Below, in pieces: positions 38,253 to 49,911 of a stretch of 64,000 nt of DNA. How positions within the stretch are numbered: position 1 is the stretch's first letter; the number at the start of each line of letters is the position of its first letter. Under the pieces are notes generated by a model. That model was not told the origin of the DNA and did not search any database. It was given only the letters and a program-made list of their open reading frames with translations. The position numbers and the translations under genes were made by a program. Source of the DNA: Heliocidaris erythrogramma (lineage: Eukaryota; Echinodermata; Echinoidea; Camarodonta; Echinometridae); the NCBI GenBank assembly GCA_025617745.1, contig CM046856.1, positions 34,652,208 through 34,716,207 on the forward strand, given 5' to 3'.

Positions 38253-40243
38253 GTAAGTTGAGTTTGTTTTCAATATAGATGTGAAAAACTGTCAGAAAGG
38301 GGATTATATATATTGAGCTAATTTCATAAATATTAAATCTTTTGATGAACATTTTCAGGTTTGCAAAAATGTAATGATCTGTAAATCTCTATATTCTCCA
38401 TGAATCTTACATGTATGTACAGTGTATTTCATTTTAATTGAACAACGCTTAATTAAAGTTCACTAATCATAATTTGTTGGACGGCTATAATAAATCAACA
38501 CTGATTTCAAATATATTTTAGTTGATTATCACATCTAGTAAGAAAAGCATAGTGTAAGGTCAAGAAACTACATGTAGATTGTGTACTTGAGAGTATTTTT
38601 TAAAAAACCTGCAAGATTTTGAGAATATAAAACCAATTTGGTTTCTTAGAATAAAGTAAAATGAGATCTACAGACAGTGTAACGATCAGTTTAGGAATCC
38701 TTATTTACCATTAAAGTGCATATTACTTTACTGCAATATATACTTAGGAATACAAACTTTGTGCAAAGTATATTGCATTTTTACGTACAATATTTGCTTT
38801 CCATTGTCATTGTATTGGTGTACATGAGAACACAAGACAGTTTTCTGTCACCTGTGTTGCTGTATAGAAACTAAAGATTGTAAGTAATGTGCATGGGATT
38901 AAAAACTTGTCATGTGTAAATATTCATGGCCATTGGGAAAGTGGGATTAGAGCTCTGTGCTTTGGAGAATTTGGAATAAAAGCTTTCTCATAGTACCAGC
39001 TGTCTTGCTGGCATGAGTCACCAGTTTTTGTTTGATGAGGAAACAAAAGTAATGAAATAAGGAGGATATTAGAATGGGAAATGGATTAATTTCATTCAGA
39101 AGTTTAGCCATGTACATGTAGCTTTCTTTGAGCTTATTATGTTATACATTTTACATGTATGCTGTTACATGTTTGTTTTATGCTGATATGTCTGTCAGCC
39201 ACCCCTTCAGTGTACATGCAATGGTCACTGTATGTAGTAAGTTTATAAAATGTAGGTATGAATGTTGGCAATGGCCAGGGAAACTTGTAATTTTGATTAC
39301 ATTTTAAATGTACATGTAATTGGAATGAGTTGTTGAAATATTGATGATTTACAGAATCCAGGTATCCCTGAAATATAATGAAGATAGAGCATGATACATG
39401 TAAGTTGTACACATTAGAACGACATGTATGCATATCATGTCAAGTGGAATATTCCATGAGCACATTGATTTGTCTACTAGTAGTTATTTCCATCTCATAA
39501 AGAGATTTGTAAATTTCATGAGAGAAGCAAATTAAGCTGCAATATGTTGGCTTGCACTCAAGTATTTTGAACTTTTACCCAAATTTGTAGAGCTGAAGTT
39601 CTGAGAAACTGGATGTTGTGTAGTAATTGATGAGTGATGTTTCCTTTCCCCACACCAATCTCAGCTAAGTTGTTATTCAACTTTTAACCTTTTCTCCCGA
39701 ATGCTGCATGTTTTGTCTAGTAACTCCTTGGCTGTGCACAGTTCCAGGGTTGTTGTCATTGTCACTGAAAGAAAAAAATAGGGGGGGGGGGGGGGGGGTA
39801 GGGGAGGAGAGTCCTTTTATAAAACATTATTGTTGAAATAAGGATATTTGAAATTTCAGCTGTTGCTTAAAAGGGAAACATTTAATCTATATGTAGGGGC
39901 CTATGTTGTAGAAATGAACAAATATTATAAATGATATAGGTTTTATATCAGAAAATGAAATTGTGTCTACTTGAGTAATAGTTCAGAGTGCATCAAGTTA
40001 TTAAATGTACACATTTGCATTGCAAATATTCAAAGAAACGTGCTTAATTCTCTGATTTTGTCATGCGCATATTTGCTTAGTGCCTAGTGAGCTTTCGATG
40101 ACATTGAACCAACACCAGGGTATAGTGTGGATCAGATGCTACACCAACCGCAGTGCAAAAATAGAATCTTTGTCATCCTCATTATTGTATGCAACCGTGC
40201 CATGAGCGCATGCACATGAGAGACGGTAGACGTAACCGACCAA
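38253..40243. other. Intronic stretch, no exon seen
   Basis: AT-rich DNA with many TACATG words and a poly-G tract (39781-39798). No exon or defined element. Confidence 0.45.
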
Positions 40244-40392
40244 AGGTCAAAGGTCACCATCGGGTCGGGTTCTGCGGTTGTCCATCGTCGTCTAGTTGGC
40301 TGCCGTTGAGAGGCGCCACGTTGGATGTAGGTATGAGGTGAGTCATCGGATATAAATAGATGATGATGGAGAGGGGCTTCTTTCTTCAATTC
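40244..40392 (+). promoter_or_regulatory. Candidate promoter: DR1, TATA box, initiator
   Basis: In a locally CpG-rich patch, an exact DR1 (AGGTCAAAGGTCA, 40244-40256) lies about 95 bp upstream of TATAAATA (40351-40358). An initiator-like TCAATTC follows at 40386-40392. The order and + orientation fit the host gene. TATA-to-initiator spacing is slightly long (37 bp from the first T to the A). No downstream coding exon was identified, so any transcript would start with a non-coding exon or belong to an unseen RNA. Confidence 0.4.
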
Positions 40393-42712
40393 GCTACTTA
40401 TCTTCTGTCTCCGGCGCGAGCCGTATCGCTCTAATTGCCTAGGAGGCTCTCACAGGTTGTATTTTGTTTGGCAGAGGGAAAGGAAAAAGATTTAACTGAG
40501 TTACATCCATCAGCTACCTGCCAGTGCTGTGCAGTCTCCTTGTATCCTATATCTCAAGTTTGCTCGCTCTGTGCCTTTTGAGACACTGGCAAATTTGATT
40601 ACAGGGGAAGCAGGCATGCTTGTTTTCATGATAGTGAAGCTTCGTGTCTATATGGTTGCCTCCATTTCTAAGACTTGCCCCATTCCAGTTTCCACCTAGC
40701 TTGTTCAGTAGCCCTCTTCATTTAGTTTTAACTGTATATCTGCTAAATGCTAATGTCTGCATACATGTATATCATCATGGGTGTGTCCAGGATTTTGTGA
40801 AGGGGGGGATTTGTGAGTATAGAGGTGAAAATAATGCTATTTTAGGGTTTCATAATTGGGGGAGGGGGAGGGAGGAGGGGGGGGGGGGTTAAGGGTCAGT
40901 TGTGCCACTGCCTTTATCTGCCACTGTACATCTATGTCTTGTGGTTGTTAATCCTCACTGGCCCACATTAATGTAGTAGGTCATGTGAGTATGTAACCAC
41001 AGAAATGAAGGAAGGAAACTCTCTATATAGTACCAGATATTTATATGGAATTCACATTAAATGGTTACATGTAAGTGTTTAAAAACAACTCTCACCACTG
41101 CTCAGGGCTGAATAGAATGCTGTTACATTCATTATGATAGCTGAAAGAAACAATGGTATAGTCACATGGTGGCATGGGAAGGGCGGAGGGGCGGAACATG
41201 CCCCCAATCAAATAGTGAAAATAAATATAGGGAATGTTGGAGAAAGGAAGGAAGAGGGGTATGCAGCGTAAAAAAGATGATTGCTTCTCCTTTCACACCC
41301 ACACTCCACTTGACATCCTTTTTTCTTACGAATTTCCTTTACAGAGGAAGATGGTCCAACCCCCAACCACCCCCCCCCCCCTCCCCCATGACTACGGCAC
41401 CCTCTCATTGTCTGGATCTTTGCTGTTCCACTATCACAAAATAGATGTAACATGTTGCTACATTTGGTCACCAGGATATGATTTCAAAAAATATTCATTA
41501 GTTCAAGTACAGGTCGTAACATGAGTCAATATTTCACTTTCATTTCAGTGAAATTCAGTGACGTATTTTATCACTCGTTCTTCCTGTCGGTTATGCAACT
41601 GCAAATCAGAAGTTTATTCCAACGTGGTCATTGAATAATGATCCAATTATCTTTAATACTCCGGAAAGAAAAACAGGAAATTGGGAGACAAATTGTCCTG
41701 ATTAAGCTTTCAAGAGCTGCATGGCCGGGGGCGATTTGGATGACTCCTTTGCAATTACATGTAACTTCATTCTATCCTTTATTACAACTGGATAAAAGTA
41801 CCATTCAGAAATTTATCAATAAAGTTGTTTTTTAGTGATTTGTCTTGGTGATTAATAGCCTTCATTGTGAGAGAAATAAGCCATGACAAGTGTGTTTTGT
41901 ACAACTTAAATAATTCAAAAGAATATAAATGTGTAATGTATAGCAGTAACGGCACTAAACTGACCCCATTAGAGGGTAGAGTAGACCCTAGCATATATAA
42001 TAGTATGAACAACAATTGCAATTATTATGAAAAATTAAGTGAGAAGTTGCAAGCCTGTTAGCCATAAAGTATATTTTATTAATCATAGCTCAGTAAATTC
42101 TCTACGTAAGGATGGTTGTTACAATTACATGTACATGTAATGCATTAAAAGCATTGTGTGGAAAATACATTGTTATTGTTTACCATTTTAAAGCCACAAT
42201 TTATAGTAACTGATAAAATTAGTTGTCACCTTTCCTTTGCTTTGAGTTTAATTAGTTATATCTTCATTTGCATAAAATAATGAATACAAAAATATCAATT
42301 TTCATCTTGAACAGGACCAATAGAGTGATTGTTTGACTTTAAAATATTAAGGCAACATAATTTGGCAAATTTATGCAATTACATGTAAGCTCTGTAATTG
42401 GAAGGTTTTGATGGTGAGACCCCCCCCCCCTTTGATTCTAAATAGATAGGTTACAAACATTACATTCAAATAAAATGGTGTGTGATTAAGAAAGTTTCAA
42501 ATTACACTGGTCCACCATACTTTATCTTTATGTTGATTTGACGTAATTCAGCATTGCATGTGACAAAGTTCGAACATCAAATTTTCTATTTGGTCTTGTG
42601 ATCTTGACAATAATACAGGAAATCATGTGAGTTATTTGGGTGTATATGCAAACTCTGTTTTCCCATCAACATTTTTATTGTGTGTGAGCATGTGTGGTTT
42701 TTAACTTCTTAT
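40393..42712. other. Intronic stretch with G/C tracts, no exon seen
   Basis: Contains the second copy of the TCCAGGATTTTG/poly-G repeat (40784-40910) and C tracts near 41370 and 42420. ORFs here are short and without splice support. Confidence 0.45.
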
Positions 42713-42903
42713 TACAGTGAAACCTGTATATAAAGACCGCGCAAGGGAGACAAAAGGGGTTTTTATTAGCAGGTGGTCTTTATGTACAGGTTCCGTTAAT
42801 ACACGTTTCAATGAGAAATACTTTTCAAGGGAAACAAAAATGGTGGTCCTTATAGACAGGTGGTCTTTCTTTACAGGTCGTCGCTAAAGCAGGTTTGACT
42901 GTA
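42713..42903. mobile_element. TA-flanked MITE (CAGTGAAACCTGT type)
   Basis: Ends TACAGTGAAACCTGT and CAGGTTTGACTGTA are inverted, with TA at both borders as in Tc1/mariner insertions. Inside, TGGTCTTTATGTACAGG-like motifs recur (42775, 42842, 42870). A diverged relative is at 62865-63049. Confidence 0.8.
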
Positions 42904-43000
42904 TTTGGTTTTATATCCTACATCATAAAATTCTCATGCAAAGATTGGCCAGGAATGTCTCACGTGACACAAAATACTTTCACCATGAAGAAAAAATGGA

Positions 43001-43270
43001 TATCGCGTGACGTCAGACCTCCGTATATTTTTCGATATAAAAATATTATGACGTCACTTTTTTTTTTCCTGGATATTTCGAAGCTATCGATATCGCGACA
43101 ATATATCGCGATAATGTTTCTGCTTTAGCGCTGAGAGAGCCGCTAGCTCATAATGTTCAATGTACGTATGAGTGTATGCGCGTAGTGTGAAGTGCAGATG
43201 ACCCTACATGCACGTACGTTGATCTCCGCTAGTCGAGTCGTCGACCACGTACCAGCGCAGCGCTAGCGTT
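43001..43270. other. CpG-dense patch with two CRE palindromes
   Basis: CpG-rich sequence in an otherwise CpG-poor intron, with exact TGACGTCA at 43008-43015 and 43049-43056 inside a larger inverted pattern, and repeated CGATATCGCG-like palindromes (43088-43118). Could be an alternative promoter or a young mobile insertion; no terminal repeats are clear. A frame downstream ends at a fair donor (GTGAGT, 43494) but lacks a convincing start. Confidence 0.4.
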
Positions 43271-43598
43271 CAATTTTGAGTGCCATGTAAATCTACAACA
43301 CCTTACGAGAAGGGGTCTATTAGCCTCTCTTTTGACTTGGGGAAAAGTTCAGGTTTCAAGTTTACATTGTTTGGTTTCATCGTTGGATTTGTGCCATGTA
43401 GATCTAGATCTACAGTAGACTATAGACAATACTTACAAGCCATGCCAATGTGGCCAGGCATCTTTTGTGACTTTGGACGTTTGGGCAAATATGGTGAGTT
43501 GTATACATTTCATATAGAGTCTAGACTAGGTCTAGGACTAGGTCTAGATTCTTTAGTTTTATCGTTCTTTATTTTTCTAAGCTTACTCTGGTAGGATA

Positions 43599-43748
43599 TA
43601 AATCAAATATACCATGCACGCCTTTCGAGGCACCAGTTGAATTATGGATTCTTCGGTGACTGGCATAGTTACTAATAGTGCTATACCAGTCACCTCAGAG
43701 AATCCATAATTTCAACTGGAGCCTCTCAGTGCAAGGTATATTTGATTA
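43599..43748. mobile_element. 150-bp fold-back MITE
   Basis: Left arm AATCAAATATACC, CCAGTTGAATTATGGATTC, GTGACTGGCATAG is mirrored by CTATACCAGTCAC, GAATCCATAATTTCAACTGG, GGTATATTTGATT, leaving a loop of about 10 bases. Nearly the whole element is one hairpin. Confidence 0.85.
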
Positions 43749-44170
43749 TTAGTTCTGATGCTATTAAGTATTATAATAACCGGTACAATGACAGGGGTAA
43801 GTCAAATCCTACGGAGGATCCTACACAGTATCCAAGTGAAAGTTTGTTGACCCTTTGAACGGTTGAACCACTTAGTATTATGCATGGAAATCCTGTGATG
43901 AAATAGTCTCCATGCATCAGACCTTTCTCTTGTGGTTTGATGCAGAGAGAAATGCATAAGTGTCAAGTGTAATGTGTGCTAGATCTCCAACTATGCCTTT
44001 CTGGAGAGTAACGTTGCATATTTATCAACAATACTAGTTAATAAACGGAACACTGCCAATGTAGGAAGTAATAATTGGGTTTGCTTGTATAATGTGCAAA
44101 ATTTTGAAAACTTATTGAAGGAATTTAAGACTGGTTGTTTGACTTTGAGATGATTTGTGTGAACAAGATT

Positions 44171-44780
44171 TTAAAGGGGTACTCCAGCCTGAAATTAATA
44201 TGAATTGAATAAATAGAGTAAAATTAAACAAACAAATCACTGAAAATTTCATCGAAATCTGATGAAAAATATTAAAGGAAGTTACAGAATTTTAAAGTTT
44301 TGCATTATTTTGGTAAAACAGTTATATGCACGTCGTCATGAATATGCAATGAGTGAGCTGATGTCATATCCCCACTTTTTCTTTTGTATTTTATTATATG
44401 AAATTGCAATTATTCAATTTTTTTGCTCCAAGCCTACATGTATAACTAAAAGGACTGACTCCTTATTTAATGTGTAAGTTCATCATTGCTGTAACTTTTT
44501 TTGGTACAAGGGAGATATTTTTTATAGATATGTATGAAAAAATGAAATAATGAAGATTTCATATAATAAAGTTAAAAAAGAAAAGTGGGGACGTGACATC
44601 ATCAGCTCACTCATTACATATTCATGATGACATGCATAGAACTGTTTCCCAAAATAATGCAAAACTTCAATAACTTTGTTATTTTTTATTGGATTTCGAT
44701 GAAATTTTCATTGTTTTGCTTGTTTAATTTTACTCTATTCATTCAATTAATATTATTTTCAGGCCGGAGTACTCCTTTAA
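44171..44780. mobile_element. 610-bp TTAA-flanked fold-back element
   Basis: TTAA at both ends, then AGGGGTACTCCAGCCTGAAA and its inverted match TTTTCAGGCCGGAGTACTCCT. The inverted arms continue for roughly 230 bp each (for example ATGAGTGAGCTGATGTCAT against ATGACATCATCAGCTCACTC, allowing small differences), so most of the element can fold back. No ORF. Confidence 0.82.
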
Positions 44781-44957
44781 GTTGTTCAAGGAACTAAAGT
44801 CTGTTTTAGGTACTTGAGCAACAGCTGGATTTGCCATTTAGCATTTGTTGTGGCCTCTAAATTTATTTTCTCTTTAAATAGCAGGCTTATCAGCATTTGT
44901 TGCAGGGTTGATCATCTTTTGTGATAGCTAGTATAAATGTTTACAATACATTTACAT

Positions 44958-45215
44958 GCCGCCCCTGCATTATGGAACGACTTACCACTTTATATTCGTA
45001 CAGCAAACAATGTGAACACTTTCAAATCCTTGTTAAAAACCTACTTGTTTAATGTTGCCTACGCTTGAATGTACTGTTTTATAAATGTATCACTAAAATG
45101 TTTATGTTGTGTATTAATTATTCAATATAATACATGTATTTTCTCTTCACTTCTAAAAAGCGCTTAGAGGCTTTAGCATTTTGCGCTATATAAGTATCTG
45201 TTATTATTATTATTA
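44958..45215 (+). mobile_element. 3' end of a LINE (reverse-transcriptase C-terminus), + strand
   Basis: The frame 44958-45068 encodes ALWNDLPLYIR then FKSLLKTYLF and a stop, the signature end of L2/CR1-like reverse transcriptases. The 3' UTR ends GCGCTATATAAGTATC followed by (TTA)n. 5'-truncated, as is usual for LINE insertions. Family level is by motif only. Confidence 0.8.
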
Positions 45216-45381
45216 ATATATATCTGTTGAGAAGCCACCCCCCATAATGCAGTGCAGCAAATGATTTTCTTCTGAAATGCTTTATAGAATATTAGCAATG
45301 AGGTCTACATGTACATGTGTAGGTCTACCGAAATGAAGATCAAAATTAATATGAATCTAGTTCAAGTCAATATTATATTAT

Positions 45382-45462
45382 TTAACCCACTGGCTGCTGA
45401 ATGCTCTCATTTCCATAGGCTTTAATACAAGGATTTACCGGTTCCTGTAGGCAATGGGTTAA
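45382..45462. mobile_element. 81-bp TTAA-flanked mini-element, uninterrupted copy
   Basis: TTAACCCACTGG at the left and CAATGGGTTAA at the right are inverted. The complement of this element matches the two halves flanking the MITE at 49553-49691, so this is an unoccupied version of that site. Confidence 0.78.
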
Positions 45463-45987
45463 GTGTTAACACAATAGCTTGTCAGCCAATACGATACTCT
45501 CAAGTAATAATATCCTATAGGCTATTTTATAGAAAATATTATATTCTAGCTCTCGTATTGTTTTAAGTGATAGTCTGATGATGTGCATACAATTGTGACG
45601 ATGATATCTAATTTATTAGCAATGACGGACAGCTATCCATTGTAAGCAAATTGCTTATCTGACCGTCAAGGTTGAAGCAATAAGAGAGTAATTTGTCTTT
45701 TTAAATGATGCGATAGCCAATGTCATTGACGTGGTGATCAATTTAATATCCTTTGATTAATTTTTGTCATTTTCAAATGTGTGTGAATTTCCTTTGCAGT
45801 TTGCATACAAGTACAGCCAGTGTCTCTATATATTAGATGCATAAATGTCATTTTACACTGGTATTTTGTGGAAATATAAATGAAAATGTTTTTTCACCAT
45901 CAATCTCTTTTTAATGCCTAATTATGTTATATGCCAGCATCATATAAGTGCTGAGCCCGTTAGCTAATTACAGAGATTAGCATTTTT

Positions 45988-46484
45988 AATAATAAATAAT
46001 AATAATAATAATAGTGGCTTCTTATTAAGCGCTCAGGTCCGTCACAAGTGACGCTCATGGCGCTGTACAGAGTAGTAAACACATACATGTAGTTATATAT
46101 TTATATATAAACTACAACATTGAATTTTAAGCTACAGTGTACATTGCATATATATATATTCATCAGAGTATACACGTACATATAAATCAACTAGTAGTCC
46201 AGAGTTAAAGTTTAAAACAGGTAGGTTTTCAACATTTTTTTTAATGAGTCAGAGGACGAAGCCAGACGGATATGAAGGGGTAGACTATTCCAGAGAAAGG
46301 GGCCAGAGTGAGAAAAGCTGTGGTCACCCCAAGAGTGTCGAGATCTGGGAACTTGAAGGAGGGAGTATTTAGGGAGTATTACGAACCATTGGGGTGCATC
46401 TGAGTTGAAGACTACCAGCAAGCATATCTTTGTGTCTGAATACAGTTTTGTATTGTTTGATGGTAACCATAGAAATGGTAGCAA
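45988..46484 (-). mobile_element. 3' end of a second LINE, minus strand
   Basis: The minus-strand frame 46484-46212 encodes WGDHSFSHSGPFLWNSLPL, then LKKMLKTYLF and stop, the same conserved reverse-transcriptase C-terminus as at 44958 but from a different family member. The 3' UTR ends GAGCGCTTAATAAGAAGCC followed by (ATT)n. 5'-truncated. Confidence 0.82.
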
Positions 46485-47051
46485 TTTGTTGTCCTATGAC
46501 AGGTTGACTGATAGCTAGTAGACCAATGCCATTTCTCAATGTCATGGGCTTTATATATCAGCAAGAATTATTAAAATTTTGTAGGATTATCATTTTAATG
46601 GAAATGATGGGGAAATCTTTGAAGGTGCTAAAAATGTGTTTTTTATTTTATCCATACTTTTCAACTATTCATAAGGCTGTTAACATAAAAAAAAACAAAA
46701 CAAATGGTGTAAGATTTGTCCAGTGTAATGGGCTTCAAGATTTGCCCTGGGTTTTGGCTGGCCTTAGCCACATAGATATAAAGATAAAATGCATGTATTT
46801 TCTTTTTTTTTCGAAACAAATATTTTGATTAAAATCTTCAATGGCAACATTTGGAAATATGCCGTTCAACCACTGTATAAAGGAGAAGAGTTTTAAAATA
46901 ATTTCTAGTCAGTGGTATCAGATTTAAGGCAATTTTCTATTTCACTGAATTGGTTGACACTTCCTTATCACTTGAGTTTATATCTCAGGTGAGAAGCTCT
47001 CGCTACTGATAATTATAATAAGGTGAGTGTTTCCTTCAGTGAAAATTCCCT

Positions 47052-47339
47052 TTAAAGGGATACTCAATCACAGATTGTGGACATTTTTATACCGCGAAAG
47101 GCACCATGTTCGTTACCTGATTAGAACAGACTAGTCGCTGCGCAACATGCACGCTCCGCCTGAGCTCGAGCTCTCGCTCTCTTGCCAAGCTCGTGAGAGA
47201 TTCAGTCGGCTTCGTGCACTCCGAAATATAATCCCAGTAGTCCAACGGACGCGTTCGACGCACAAACTTTGTGTACAAGTGAATGGGGCTTACGCAGTCA
47301 CGACTTTCCCCAATGCCGCCTGGTGGCGTATCCCTTTAA
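47052..47339. mobile_element. 288-bp TTAA-flanked element
   Basis: TTAAAGGGATAC at the left and GTATCCCTTTAA at the right are exact inverted repeats with TTAA as the likely target duplication. The interior is CpG-rich with CGAGCTCTCGCTCTC-like sequence; no coding capacity. ORFs on both strands are incidental. Confidence 0.8.
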
Positions 47340-47767
47340 ATTGTTCCTTCTCTTGTGTAGGCCCTTTCCTTTCAATGCTTGCTGCTCATATTATCCTTTT
47401 TATTGGCTAGTTTCCTTCCGGACTCCAATAATTCTCTACTCTCTCAAATGAATCTTATAAATACAATTCACAAAACTAATTTTAGTTTCAGTTCTTACGG
47501 CTTTATTCATGCGGAATCGGTGAAAATAGAATAGTACATGTATGTTCGGCTGTTAAAGTTGATGTCTTTTGAGTTGTGGACAGAAATGAGATTCGAGATA
47601 CAGATGTAATGTAACTGGCTTTGTTCAAATGGGGTCTACATTGAAGACTGACAAGGAAAATGGGCGTATCTCAGTTTCAGTTTTCAAGTATGTATGTCCA
47701 AGGATGGAAATGACACCACTAACTTGAAATACATCTATAACTTTTTATAGGTTGTGGGGTATCATAT

Positions 47768-47825
47768 CATCTGCGGAGAGCCGGATGGGCGTTAACTCTG
47801 TGTTAAAAGCATATGAGTTAACACA
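47768..47825 (+). repeat. Dispersed repeat with GTTAACTC hairpin
   Basis: GAGCCGGATGGGCGTTAACTC is followed by an inverted GAGTTAAC about 20 bp on. A relative (GAGCCAGAAAGGCGTTAACTC) is at 56606-56650. Confidence 0.55.
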
Positions 47826-48359
47826 ATTATACCAGGTACCTCCCCATCCATTTTCTCTATTTAACTGCTCTTGTAACAGGGTGTGTTTCATTTGGTTTAC
47901 AAAACAAAGATTTTGGTTAACTAGAGGTCATTCAAACCTTGTACACCATTTTCAACCATTCACTTTTAAATTTGCATTGGCAAGTCTATCTAGCCAGAAA
48001 AAAAACACTGTTTCATACATGTGGGACCAGGTCAGCTATTTTCTTGAGATCTTGAGATCTTGAGATCTCACCAGGAATATGAGTTTTGTAGAAGACTACC
48101 AGTCACATCTGTGACCTGTGCTTGAGGACATGATCTGTAATGGATGTAATAGGCCAACATATTCCACTGTCCAACATTTTCAGACCATTCACTTTTCAAT
48201 AATACACATGTAGATATGGTAGTCTGTCTAGCAAAAGTCCCACACCATTTGATACAAGTGGGACAAATGCATCTGTTTCTTGATTCTCAGGGGGGAGTGT
48301 TTTTTTTTTTTCTAGAAGACTACCAGTCTTTTCTGTGTGACCTGAGCTTGAGGACATCT

Positions 48360-48497
48360 GGGCCCTGTTTCATAAAACTTGTCATCAATGACAGGTTGCA
48401 ATAACTGTTATAAGCTTCTGAAATCCTTGCATCCGATTGGCTGAGAGCAAATTTGTCGGTAAAAATCATCAACAGGACAGTTGATGAAATGCCCCCC
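48360..48497 (-). mobile_element. Palindromic MITE with mismatched (hybrid) arms
   Basis: Left arm is type A (GGGCCCTGTTTCATAAAACT); the right side reads GACAGTTGATGAAATGCCCC, closer to the TCATCAA form of type B. The core (CTTGCATCCGATTGGCTGAG, AGCAAATTTGTC) is in the inverted orientation. Looks like a recombinant or decayed member. Confidence 0.78.
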
Positions 48498-49529
48498 AGT
48501 ATGTAATGGATGTCATCCATATTCCACTGTCCAATCAGCTGTGTGCACTTAGTAGGCTCAGGTAGCCATAGGCTATGGGACTGACACCCATGTTTACGCA
48601 TGGGACTACAGTGTTTACATTGCTTCCCCTATACCATTGCACCCTATGATGATAATGTGGAGAGGATGTTTGGAACATGTTCAAGTGTTATGCTGATGGC
48701 AAGAGAAAAATTTAATTGGAAGTCCTTGCAATTGTGTTTCAGTTTATAAAAAAAATGATGATAATTTAATGTATTAAATAAGTTGATTTGATTATGAAAT
48801 CAACAGATTTGACAGCTTATACAACATTGTTATTTAGTAAATTAGTTAAGTCTATTGAATTAAAAGAGTAAATTAAGAAAAGTGATTGAGAGAGGGGGTT
48901 TATTTTAAGAAAAGTGATAGTAAGAGATTGGAGAAAGGAAAGGCAGGAGAGCGATGAGAGATAAAGAGGGAGGGAAGATATTCTTAGAGATTGTAGAGAG
49001 GGTCATTCAACTTTTTTTGTAGGAATAACAAATCCTTAACTCTTGGAAACGACTTGCCTTTCTAGTATTGTAAAATGATCTTTATTTTTCAAGAGCATAT
49101 TTACATGTATGCTGGAGAACTAGGAGGCAGCTAGGACATCACTTGACAGGAGCGGGGTCTCTTAAAAATATCTATCTTTGATAAAGTGATAAAGTGTGCA
49201 ATGCACAGTCAATGTCATATTCAGGGATTTGTGGCTGACCCCAATGTTTATATTTGGGACTAGGGTGTTTGTTTTTAACAATAACAGTCTCCCAGCTGTA
49301 CCATTGTAATTAATCTGCTTATTCAAAAGGGTTGTCCAATATTATCATAAGATTGATAGCCCAGATATAAGTGCTTTTTGACCCATAAAGTGACACAGTA
49401 AAATTTTAGTAGCACAGATTGTATTATACAGTCTGCATTAAACTGTCACTATATAGGAATGTTGTATTTTGTAACATTTTGTTGGTAGGCTACATGTTGT
49501 GTAATAAAAGTTTATTGATGAGGGCTACA

Positions 49530-49749
49530 TTAACCTAATACCTACAGGAACAGGGGAGCGTTTCATCAAGCATTTTGTCAGTGATTTTTACTGACAAATT
49601 TGCTCTCAGCCAATCAGATGCAAGGATTTCAGTAGCTTATAACAGTTGTCGGTAAAAAATCACTGACAAAACGCTTGATGAAACACTCCCCAGGTTCATC
49701 CCTGTATTAAGCCTATTGGAATTAGAGAATTCAGTAGTCAACCGGTTAA
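49530..49749. mobile_element. TTAA mini-element split by a nested MITE
   Basis: TTAACCTAATACCTACAGGAAC at the left and CTGTATTAAGCC onward to CCGGTTAA at the right match the reverse complement of 45382-45462. Removing the nested element leaves 81 bp, the exact length of the uninterrupted copy. Confidence 0.75.
49553..49691 (+). mobile_element. Palindromic MITE, arm type B, nested inside a TTAA element
   Basis: Arms GGGGAGCGTTTCATCAAGC and GCTTGATGAAACACTCCCC, inner TTTTGTCAGTGATTTTTAC against GTAAAAAATCACTGACAAAA, and the full constant core on the + strand (ACAAATTTGCTCTCAGCC, CAATCAGATGCAAGGATTTC, AGTAGCTTATAAC). No obvious target duplication when compared with the empty site. Confidence 0.88.
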
Positions 49750-49911
49750 GAAGAAACAGGACTGGCCTGTCGTTATGATCCAGTTCATTCATTACAAAAA
49801 TTGTTTGCATAACAACATTTTATACAAGAAAGTATATTAAAAACCCAAAGAGACATCATCCAAGGGAAAAAAGAGGTTGTAATGAATATATAGTTTAAGT
49901 TCCGGTATTCA

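Noticed and set aside
46212-46484. 90-codon minus frame as a host gene
   Set aside because: Its FLWNSLPLHIR...KTYLF end is the LINE reverse-transcriptase C-terminus; annotated as a LINE fragment.
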